DNA of 12,387 nt from contig JARFPW010000025.1 in the NCBI GenBank assembly GCA_029288095.1, forward strand, positions 1-12,387, read 5' to 3'. The notes beneath the pieces are model-generated. The model did not search any database. It was not told the DNA's origin and saw only the letters and a program-made list of their open reading frames with translations. Positions 7,152 through 12,387 of this stretch are shown piece after piece (within the stretch, counting starts at the first letter, position 1; each line of letters opens with the position of its first letter). A program made the translations under genes and the position numbers. Source of the stretch: Gemmatimonadota bacterium. GTDB lineage: Bacteria; Gemmatimonadota; Gemmatimonadetes; Palauibacterales; Palauibacteraceae.

Positions 7152-7604
7152 CTACTCCTCGACTTCGGGTCGAATGATGGACTCGTACATCGTCCCCGGA
7201 ATCGAGTCCCCGTGGGGAGCCTTGTACTCGTTCGAGTGCTTGACCATCAGGTTCGTCGCTTCGAAGACCCCGTTTCCCTGCATCGAGCCCTCGATGACCA
7301 CACCGATCCCCTCCCTGAACATCGCGGGCTGGGCGCCCGTGTATCGAACGCCGATCTCTCCGACGCTGTCCTGAACGGCAAAGATGAGATCCAGTTCCTC
7401 CGCATCCCAGACCACGGACCCCGGCTTCACCTGACCACCCAACCGCAACGGCTGGTCGACGGCTTCGGTGCCTCTGGCAACCAACTCACTGGGAGTCAGG
7501 AAATAGACCACGTTCTCGCTCAACCCGCCGACAAGCAGCGTGCCGATGGCAGCCACTACCGCCGCTCCGCCGAGAACGCCCCACAAAAGTTTCGATCGCT
7601 TCAT
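7152..7604 (-). CDS. ccmE: Haem chaperone CcmE
   Basis: This 150-aa protein has a short cytoplasmic N-terminus (MKRSK), one transmembrane anchor (about 6-27) and a periplasmic OB-fold domain. The haem-binding motif is VKHSNEY: His123 is the covalent haem attachment site and Tyr127, four residues later, matches the axial Tyr of E. coli CcmE. The sequence before it (VVIEGSMQGNGVFEATNLMVKH) is standard for the family. CcmE receives haem from CcmC and hands it to CcmF. The ATG at 7604 overlaps the ccmD stop in an ATGA junction and has AGGAG at 7616-7620. A 49-residue longer frame is open upstream, but that stretch is ccmD read in another frame. The C-terminal tail (about 128-150) is polar and probably flexible, as in other CcmE proteins. 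Confidence 0.96.
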   Translation of the reverse strand: MKRSKLLWGVLGGAAVVAAIGTLLVGGLSENVVYFLTPSELVARGTEAVDQPLRLGGQVKPGSVVWDAEELDLIFAVQDSVGEIGVRYTGAQPAMFREGIGVVIEGSMQGNGVFEATNLMVKHSNEYKAPHGDSIPGTMYESIIRPEVEE

Positions 7605-7726
7605 GTCTGTTGTTTCTCCTGTGAAGCCAACTGCCGCTCGGCTTCGGCAAGCCGCCGGCCAGTCCGCCAGGCGAACCAGCTCAAAGACGACCAGATGAGT
7701 ACGTATCCGGCGATCGCGTATTCCAT
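7601..7726 (-). CDS. ccmD: Small haem exporter subunit CcmD
   Basis: This 41-aa ORF lies exactly where ccmD is expected, between ccmC and ccmE. It starts MEYAIAGYVLIWSSLSWFAW, a single transmembrane helix (about 5-20), followed by a basic and charged helix (RTGRRLAEAERQL) and a polar tail ending QEKQQT. CcmD proteins share this form: a small membrane protein that helps release haem-loaded CcmE from CcmABC. The ATG at 7726 is preceded by GAGGGGG about 7 nt upstream, 21 nt after the ccmC stop, and the TGA overlaps the ccmE ATG as ATGA. Sequence conservation in CcmD is low, so the call rests on position, size, topology and ribosome binding site. Confidence 0.88.
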   Translation of the reverse strand: MEYAIAGYVLIWSSLSWFAWRTGRRLAEAERQLASQEKQQT

Positions 7727-7747
7727 CAATCGCCCCCTCTAAGCGTG

Positions 7748-8419
7748 TCACACATCATACGCCTCCCGCTCCTCAAGTTCCGCCTCGAGGCGGGCAAGCC
7801 GGGCTCGTCGCGCGGCCAGATAGCTGAACAACAACAGGAACGCAAGGAAGTTCAACATCCATGTCCACAGGATTTCGCTGGAAACCGACCGTGGACTGGA
7901 GGGCGGCTGATGCAGAGTTCGCCACCAGACTACCGACAGATAGACGATCGGAACCTGGATGAACCCGAGGATACCGACCACGGCCGACCAACGGGCCCGA
8001 CGATCGGGGTCATCGCTGAATCCTCGGATTGCCAGGTAACCAACGAACACCGCAAACAGAAGCGCCGTCGTCGTGAGCCGCGGATCCCACGTCCACCAGA
8101 CGCCCCAGGTTGGCTTTCCCCAGAGCATTCCAGTGACAAGCGTGAGGGCGATGAACACAACGCCGACTTCGGCACAGGCGGCGGCAAAACGATCCGCGCG
8201 CGGATCGCGTTGTACCAGGTAAAGAACGCTCCCGATGAACACCATGAAGAACGCGACGAATGCTGTCCACGCAGCCGGCACGTGGACGTACATCAACCGC
8301 TGCACCTCGCCCTGTTCGGCGTCTGCGGCGACGACGAACAGTCCGATGGCGCTTCCGATGAGCATCAGGGTCAGAGCGGCTCCACCGAGCCAGCCTACCA
8401 GAGGCGAGCTCCGGCCCAT
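7748..8419 (-). CDS. ccmC: Haem handling membrane protein CcmC
   Basis: This 223-aa protein has six predicted membrane helices. The WWD-type haem-binding segment is WGKPTWGVWWTWDPRLT (100-116). The two haem-ligand histidines expected from CcmC studies are present: His46 in YVHVPAAW and His170 in WWRTLHQ. CcmC presents haem in the periplasm and drives its attachment to CcmE. The C-terminus is an Arg/Glu-rich cytoplasmic helix (about 204-223). The ATG at 8419 follows the ccmB TAA with no intervening base, and GGAGGA lies inside the end of ccmB, so translation is very likely coupled. The length fits the short CcmC/CcsA-related group and is clearly different from CcmF. Confidence 0.96.
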   Translation of the reverse strand: MGRSSPLVGWLGGAALTLMLIGSAIGLFVVAADAEQGEVQRLMYVHVPAAWTAFVAFFMVFIGSVLYLVQRDPRADRFAAACAEVGVVFIALTLVTGMLWGKPTWGVWWTWDPRLTTTALLFAVFVGYLAIRGFSDDPDRRARWSAVVGILGFIQVPIVYLSVVWWRTLHQPPSSPRSVSSEILWTWMLNFLAFLLLFSYLAARRARLARLEAELEEREAYDV

Positions 8420-9097
8420 TTATTCCTCCACTGCGACAGGAAATATCCAGGTGCAAACGACGAAGAAAGTTACGTCGTAGGCGACCATAAGGCGAACCCA
8501 CACATCGGCTTCGCCCAACGGGTTACCGTCCAGTACGAGTTGGGTCGAGTTCACCGCACCCAGCAGCGGAGGGACCAGTGCCGGGATCAACAGCAGCGGG
8601 AGAAGAATCTCCCGGGCCCTGATGTTGAGGGTAAGCGCGGCGTAAAACGTCCCCACGACCGAAAAGCCGATCGTCCCCAGGATCGCGATACCTGCCAGCG
8701 GCAGAATGTGGCTCCCGATTTCGAGCTGGAACAACACCGCCGAAGCAGGAAACAGGACGGCTTCCATGGCCAGCAGGAGGATGATGTTCCCGGCCAGTTT
8801 TCCGAGATAGATAGCACGCGGATCGCCCGGAGCCATCCTCAGGCCTTCGAGGCTTCCCCCGGCCTCCTCTGCCTGGTAAGTCCGGCTGAGTGAAAGGATC
8901 CCGGTGAAGATGATGGCCACCCAAAGTAGTCCGGCGGCGATCCGTTTCAACAACGGCGTGTCGGGACCTATCGCGAATGAAAACACGAACAGCACGAGTG
9001 CGGCGAAAAACAGCATCGAATGAAAACTGGCCTTCGTGCGGGTCTCTATCAGCAGATCCTTCCACACGATCGCCGCGACGCGGCCGCCCAGTCCCAT
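8420..9097 (-). CDS. ccmB: Haem exporter ABC permease CcmB
   Basis: This 225-aa protein has six hydrophobic segments and begins MGLGGRVAAIVWKDLLIE, the usual N-terminal KDLLIE.RTK pattern of CcmB, followed by SFHSMLFFAALVLFVFSFA. It is the membrane half of the CcmAB ATPase that, with CcmC and CcmD, releases holo-CcmE. The EEAGGSLEGLRMAP stretch (about 77-90) is the cytoplasmic loop expected to meet CcmA. The ATG at 9097 shares one base with the ccmA stop (TGATG). A 15-residue longer frame exists but lies within ccmA and lacks the conserved start. The length is close to E. coli CcmB (about 220 aa). Confidence 0.95.
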   Translation of the reverse strand: MGLGGRVAAIVWKDLLIETRTKASFHSMLFFAALVLFVFSFAIGPDTPLLKRIAAGLLWVAIIFTGILSLSRTYQAEEAGGSLEGLRMAPGDPRAIYLGKLAGNIILLLAMEAVLFPASAVLFQLEIGSHILPLAGIAILGTIGFSVVGTFYAALTLNIRAREILLPLLLIPALVPPLLGAVNSTQLVLDGNPLGEADVWVRLMVAYDVTFFVVCTWIFPVAVEE

Positions 9098-9765
9098 CAG
9101 TTCGCGTCTTCCACGTGAACGAGCCGCCCACCTTCGATGCAATACTTCGCTGACGCCCGCCTGGTCGCGTCACCGGCGACGTGCGTTGCGACGATCACCG
9201 CGGTCCCCGCGGTCAAGAACTCGCCGATCATGTGGTCGACCATGGTCATACCCTCAGTGTCGAGGCCGGAATAAGGCTCGTCCATCAAGACCAGGTCCAG
9301 GGGTCTCAGGCGGAGGGCGCTCAGCGACAGTCGTCGGCGCATGCCCGTCGAAAAGGTTCGGATACGCTGATCGCGTGCCTTCAGCAGACCCGCCGAATCC
9401 AATAGTTCGTCTATTCGAGGCACAGGCGCCGCCGCACCGCTGAGACGGGCGGCGAATTGTAGGTTCTCCACGGCGGTAAGGTCGTCGTACAGCGTGCCCC
9501 GTGCGGACACAAACCCGATGTGTTCCCGGATTCGGTCGCCCTCGCCGAGTGGGTATCCGCACACGGAGCCGGTGCCGGACGAAGGTCGCAGCAAGGTGGC
9601 CACAACCCGCAGCAGCGTCGTCTTTCCGGACCCGTTGGCTCCGGTCAGGTCGGCCGACGTGCCCCGCGCCACGGTGAGATCAACTCCGCGCAGGACGCGT
9701 TTCCGGCCGAACTGCTGATGGACGTCGTGTAGCTGGACAGCGGCCGCCTGGTTAATCGTCGCCAA
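9097..9765 (-). CDS. ccmA: Haem exporter ABC ATPase CcmA
   Basis: This 222-aa ABC ATPase has Walker A GANGSGKT (42-49), Walker B LVLMDE (158-163, catalytic Glu163), the D-loop SGLD and the switch His195 in VIVATHV. The signature motif is FSTGM (138-142) instead of LSGGQ, a variation common in CcmA and related exporters. In the Q-loop region, FVSARGTLYDDLT (85-97), the usual Gln is not evident. CcmA with CcmB uses ATP to free haem-loaded CcmE from CcmC. It is the first canonical ccm gene. The start is probably the TTG at 9765, overlapping the upstream lipoprotein gene by 14 nt. There is no clear Shine-Dalgarno and an in-frame TGA lies just upstream, so initiation may depend on coupling. The exact start is the least certain part. 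Confidence 0.93.
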   Translation of the reverse strand: MATINQAAAVQLHDVHQQFGRKRVLRGVDLTVARGTSADLTGANGSGKTTLLRVVATLLRPSSGTGSVCGYPLGEGDRIREHIGFVSARGTLYDDLTAVENLQFAARLSGAAAPVPRIDELLDSAGLLKARDQRIRTFSTGMRRRLSLSALRLRPLDLVLMDEPYSGLDTEGMTMVDHMIGEFLTAGTAVIVATHVAGDATRRASAKYCIEGGRLVHVEDAN

Positions 9766-10258
9766 GCCGCGCGGTCATGTCCCGGCCCACCTCATCCACA
9801 TACTGCCAGCTCGGGTGAGCGTTTGGTAGCGTTTGCAGCCGGCCCCATTGCGTTGGTTCACTGGGTCCGGAGACAGGATTGTACAGGGCTTCCACGTAGA
9901 GTCGAGTACCACCCCGGAACGGCTCAGCCCAGAACAACAGCTTTATCCACCGCTCGTTCTCGCTCACTCCGGAGAGGGGAGCAGCCGGGAATACGCTCGG
10001 GACATGGATCCAATCGGACTCCATCTGCGCCATGTTCGTGGAATCGCCGGCCAGGCGCTGGAACGAGCGCGCCATGACTCCGTCGTTGCGCAGCGATTCC
10101 CACGCGCGCTGCATTACGGTATCTGGCGGGGCCGCGATGTCTGCGACGACGGCCCGACCAGACGGACCTCGACTCAGCCCGGTGGAGCCTCCCGATGCAC
10201 AAGCCCCGAACATCGGCACGAAGGCCAGAAGGAGTAGATATCGTGTGCTGCGCCGCAT
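9752..10258 (-). CDS. Putative lipoprotein of unknown function, first gene of the ccm operon
   Basis: This 168-aa protein starts at an ATG with a strong GGAGGT eight bases upstream. The N-terminus MRRSTRYLLLLAFVPMFGAC is a lipoprotein signal sequence with the lipidated Cys20 followed by ASGGS; Phe at -3 is unusual but tolerated. The mature part has a DIAAPPDTVMQRAWESLRNDG helix, an MESDWIHVP strand and a WIKLLFWAEPFRGGTRLYVEALYN strand pair. This pattern is loosely like small helix-grip or BamC-type lipoprotein domains, but I do not recognise the family. Without an Asp at +2 it would probably go to the outer membrane, or to the outer leaflet if there is none. Its stop overlaps the ccmA start by 14 nt and it heads the operon, so it is probably co-expressed with the haem machinery. 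A 19-residue longer frame from 10315 would hide the signal peptide and is unlikely. Confidence 0.8.
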   Translation of the reverse strand: MRRSTRYLLLLAFVPMFGACASGGSTGLSRGPSGRAVVADIAAPPDTVMQRAWESLRNDGVMARSFQRLAGDSTNMAQMESDWIHVPSVFPAAPLSGVSENERWIKLLFWAEPFRGGTRLYVEALYNPVSGPSEPTQWGRLQTLPNAHPSWQYVDEVGRDMTARLGDD

Positions 10259-10299
10259 CGTGCGGTACCTCCGCTCGTAGTTGAATAGCCGCCGCGCAG

Positions 10300-10305
10300 A
10301 GTATA
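10300..10305 (-). promoter_or_regulatory. Possible -10 element for the lipoprotein-ccm operon
   Basis: TATACT on the minus strand lies 41 nt upstream of the lipoprotein ATG, inside the 160-bp divergent region. The same hexamer is found upstream of the sigma gene. No convincing -35 is visible; the best candidate at 18-nt spacing is GTAGCA (10324-10329). The operon has no other good internal promoter candidate that I can see. Confidence 0.4.
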
Positions 10306-10372
10306 GGCGGAGCACCCCGGGCCTGCTACTCGCAGCGCCGGCTTTCTCAGCCTATCTTCGCGTCACTGTAAG

Positions 10373-10385
10373 CGGGGTTACCCCG
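10373..10385. promoter_or_regulatory. 13-nt dyad upstream of apgM, possible operator
   Basis: CGGGGTTACCCCG is a perfect inverted repeat of two 6-nt arms around a central T, ending 33 nt before the GTG start of apgM. It could be a repressor or activator site, or a small hairpin in the leader. In GC-rich DNA such a dyad can arise by chance. Confidence 0.3.
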
Positions 10386-10418
10386 GTGGCACTGGCCGGT
10401 TCACGACAGCGAGGTGGC

Positions 10419-11630
10419 GTGAAGCTCGACGACATCAAGGCCCTCAGGACGTCCGACGGCGAGTCGATACTGCTCCTCGTGCTCGATGGCCTTGGCGGGC
10501 TTCCCGGTGAACCCGGGGGGCCCACCGAACTCGAAGCGGCCGGCACGCCGAACCTGGACGCACTTGCCGCTACAGGAGACCTCGGTCTCCACCTGCCTGT
10601 CGGCCAGGGCATTACTCCCGGCAGCGGGCCTGGTCATCTGGCCCTGTTCGGATACGACCCTCTCGAGTACCGCATCGGACGGGGTGCTCTGGAGGCCCTC
10701 GGTGTCGAGTTCGACCTCCAGCCGGGCGATGTGGCGATCCGTGCCAATCTGTGCACGGTGGATGAACGCGGGCGTGTCGTCGACAGGCGTGCGGGACGGA
10801 TACCTACCGAAGAAGCGATCCCCGTGTGCGAAGCGTTGGACCGAATCGAAGTGCCCGGCGCACGGGTGTTCGTCCAGAGCGTGAAAGAGCATCGGGCGCT
10901 GATCGTAGTCCGCTCCGAGGAGGCTTCAGGAGCCCGGATCGGCGATACGGACCCGGGACGTGAGGGAGTCGAGCCGCTACCCGTCGTGGCTGCGGATGGG
11001 GAGTCCGAGCCCGCCGCTCGAGTGATGCGGGCATGGCTGAATGGCGTGGGCGACGCCGTGGGCGACCGGACGAAGGCGAACATGGTGTTACTGCGGGGGT
11101 TTTCCCAGTTGCCCGCCTGGCCCCGGTTTCCCGACGTGTTCGGGCTCGAGTCGCTGGCTATCGCGGCCTACCCGATGTATCGCGGGGTGGCTCGACTGGT
11201 CGGGATGGACGCAACCGCGGTTCCCGAGGGACCGGAGCACCTCGTGGGCGCCCTCGAACAACACGGCGCCGGACGGGACTTCGTGTTTCTCCATGTCAAA
11301 GCGACAGACAAAGCGGGAGAGGACGGCGACTTCGATGCGAAGGTTGCGGCGATCGAAGCAGCAGACGCCGTGATTCCGGACTTGCGGGCAGCATTTCCCG
11401 GCGTGTTCCTGGTGACCGGTGACCATTCGACGCCGGCGATCATGCGCTCACACAGCTGGCATCCGGTACCATTTCTCCTTGCCGGCGGGCCGGGTCGGGG
11501 CGGTTCCTCGGCTCACGGCGGGTTTGGCGAGCGCGCCTGTCGACAGGGCAGTCTCGGGCTGATCCGGGGCTGTGAACTCATGCCGCTCGCCATGGCGCGG
11601 GCCGGCCGACTCTCGAAATTCGGGGCCTGA
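10419..11630 (+). CDS. apgM: 2,3-bisphosphoglycerate-independent phosphoglycerate mutase, ApgM type
   Basis: This 403-aa enzyme of the alkaline phosphatase superfamily interconverts 3- and 2-phosphoglycerate in glycolysis and gluconeogenesis, in the cytoplasm. Visible elements: metal-ligand Asp23 in LLLVLDGLGGLP; the catalytic Ser69 in TPGSGPGHLALFGYDP; PMYRGVARLVGM in the middle; VKATDKAGEDGD with Asp297; VTGDHSTP (Asp335, His336); and HSWHPVPFLL (His345/His348). At residue 301 Glu replaces the His usual in the DEAGHDGD form. The end FGERACRQGSLG...ELMPLAMARAGRLSKFGA matches bacterial ApgM proteins. The start is taken as GTG at 10419 (MKLDDIKALR), with GAGG at 10411-10414 four bases upstream. 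A longer frame from 10281 adds 46 residues without family resemblance, and a GTG at 10386 is a weaker choice. It is transcribed away from the ccm operon. Confidence 0.93.
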   Translation: MKLDDIKALRTSDGESILLLVLDGLGGLPGEPGGPTELEAAGTPNLDALAATGDLGLHLPVGQGITPGSGPGHLALFGYDPLEYRIGRGALEALGVEFDLQPGDVAIRANLCTVDERGRVVDRRAGRIPTEEAIPVCEALDRIEVPGARVFVQSVKEHRALIVVRSEEASGARIGDTDPGREGVEPLPVVAADGESEPAARVMRAWLNGVGDAVGDRTKANMVLLRGFSQLPAWPRFPDVFGLESLAIAAYPMYRGVARLVGMDATAVPEGPEHLVGALEQHGAGRDFVFLHVKATDKAGEDGDFDAKVAAIEAADAVIPDLRAAFPGVFLVTGDHSTPAIMRSHSWHPVPFLLAGGPGRGGSSAHGGFGERACRQGSLGLIRGCELMPLAMARAGRLSKFGA

Positions 11631-11634
11631 GGTT

Positions 11635-12387
11635 ATGACGCAATCGAAGTGTTCAGGGTGTGGAACGGCGGGTTCGGGTGACTTCTGCACGAAGTGCGGG
11701 AAGCCGATGGGCGGGGGCGGACGGCACTGTGGTTCCTGCGGCACCGTCTGCGAACAGGGTGCGCTGTACTGCGCGGACTGTGGAAGCCCGCTCGGACGTC
11801 CTCAGCAGAAGTCGCTGCGTGCCCGGCTTCCGTGGATCCTCTCGGCCCTCGCGCTGGTGGCGTTCGCCGTAGCCATCAGCCTCATGATCAGGGGCTCCAC
11901 AGGCGAGCGTTTGGAGGGCATGCCACCGACGGGCGGGGTCATCGAAGGAAATCCGGCTCCGAGTGGTGGCCCGGTAGACCTTGCGAACATGTCACCGCGG
12001 GAGGCGGCCGACAGACTGTTCGACCGAGCGATGCGGACCGATGGCGCAGGCGATACGGAGCAAGCCGTGTTCTTCGCCGATATGGCGGTGCAGACCTATG
12101 GGATGATTCCCGCGGGCGAGCTGGATGCCGACGCGTGGTTTCACCTGGGGCTGCTGGAACTACTGCGCAACGCCCCGGATGCTGCCGAGGTGCATGTCGA
12201 GGCGATCCTGGCGCAGTCGCCGGATCATCTTCTCGCCTGGATCCTGTCCGAGAAGATCGCGGACATGCGTGGCGACGCGAGCGCAGCGGACCAGGCCCGG
12301 AGCCGGTTCCTCCAGGCTTACGAATCGCAGCAGGGTCTCAATCTTGAGGAGTATGTGCAGCACCGGGGGATCATTGACGACCAGCTC
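11635..12387 (+). CDS. Double zinc-ribbon, single-pass membrane protein with TPR-like tail (3' truncated)
   Basis: The frame is open for 251 codons from the ATG at 11635 to the window edge, so the C-terminus is missing. Two zinc ribbons come first: Cys6/Cys9 with Cys18/Cys21, and Cys32/Cys35 with Cys46/Cys49, each CXXCG...CXXCG. A transmembrane helix follows at about 66-85, preceded by basic residues (QQKSLRARLP), which puts the ribbons in the cytoplasm. After a Gly/Pro linker come amphipathic helices (SPREAADRLFDRAM; AVFFADMAVQTY; ADAWFHLGLLELLRNAPDAAEVHVEAILAQSPDHLLAWIL) of tetratricopeptide type, expected outside the membrane. The gene begins 4 nt after apgM, with GAGG at its stop codon, so the two are likely coupled. 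The function is unknown; TPR tails usually bind proteins. A role in cytochrome c assembly, like CcmI, is possible only by proximity. Confidence 0.85.
   Translation, partial: MTQSKCSGCGTAGSGDFCTKCGKPMGGGGRHCGSCGTVCEQGALYCADCGSPLGRPQQKSLRARLPWILSALALVAFAVAISLMIRGSTGERLEGMPPTGGVIEGNPAPSGGPVDLANMSPREAADRLFDRAMRTDGAGDTEQAVFFADMAVQTYGMIPAGELDADAWFHLGLLELLRNAPDAAEVHVEAILAQSPDHLLAWILSEKIADMRGDASAADQARSRFLQAYESQQGLNLEEYVQHRGIIDDQL

Noticed and set aside
4730..7177. 815-codon open frame on the plus strand
   Set aside because: It lies antisense to ccmF and ccmG. Its translation is rich in Arg, Gln, Glu and His with no domain, which is typical of the complement of a GC-rich membrane protein gene.
7152..7751. 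199-codon frame as a longer CcmE
   Set aside because: The first 49 codons overlap ccmD in another frame and would bury the N-terminal membrane anchor; the ATG at 7604 has its own AGGAG.
7745..8893. 382-codon open frame on the plus strand
   Set aside because: It is antisense to ccmC and ccmB, has low-complexity polar composition and no ribosome binding site or motif.
10281..10418. 46-residue N-terminal extension of ApgM
   Set aside because: It has no ApgM family resemblance, it covers the divergent promoter region, and a better-placed GTG with GAGG exists at 10419.

Overview
This is a GC-rich, densely coded bacterial stretch with no rRNA, tRNA, CRISPR array or mobile element. The most likely source is a member of Gemmatimonadota. 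The main clue is the sigma factor (3032-3895, minus), whose core sequences (SYVKKYQGRGL, GNEGLLKAVKKFD, RSVRIPLNQNS) resemble short RpoD-type sigma factors I recall from that phylum. A complete System I cytochrome c maturation set and a bacterial-type ApgM also fit. This assignment comes from remembered family resemblance, not a search.

Left block, plus strand (2-3079): the 3' end of a HAD phosphatase, overlapped by a 469-aa tail-anchored protein of unknown function. A membrane-anchored DsbA-like thiol oxidase and a VKOR-type quinone-coupled membrane protein follow, only 2 nt apart. The last two form a DsbA/VKOR pathway that makes disulfides outside the cytoplasm. The VKOR gene runs tail-to-tail into the sigma factor gene on the minus strand, sharing 48 bp.

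Central block, minus strand (10258 down to 4027): one tightly coupled operon in the order lipoprotein - ccmA - ccmB - ccmC - ccmD - ccmE - ccmF - ccmG - ccmH. CcmA/B, with CcmC and CcmD, load haem onto CcmE and release it. CcmG and CcmH keep apocytochrome CXXCH cysteines reduced, and CcmF ligates the haem. Most junctions are overlaps of 1-4 nt or very short gaps. ccmD encodes only 41 aa. The sigma factor gene lies downstream on the same strand after a 131-bp gap that holds its own possible -10 element. Oxidising (DsbA/VKOR) and reducing (CcmG/CcmH) thiol chemistry are therefore encoded on either side of the sigma gene.

Right block, plus strand (10419-12387): a cofactor-independent phosphoglycerate mutase of the ApgM type, followed 4 nt later by a gene that runs off the window. 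The latter encodes two zinc ribbons, one transmembrane helix and a helical TPR-like tail. The ~160-bp divergent region 10259-10418 carries a TATACT -10-like element facing the ccm operon and a 13-nt dyad facing apgM. No gene-free stretch exceeds about 160 bases.

The ccm operon is clearly recognisable and not new in itself. The less explained parts are the 469-aa tail-anchored protein, the lipoprotein leading the ccm operon, the zinc-ribbon/TPR membrane protein, and a His-to-Glu change at a predicted metal-ligand position of ApgM.
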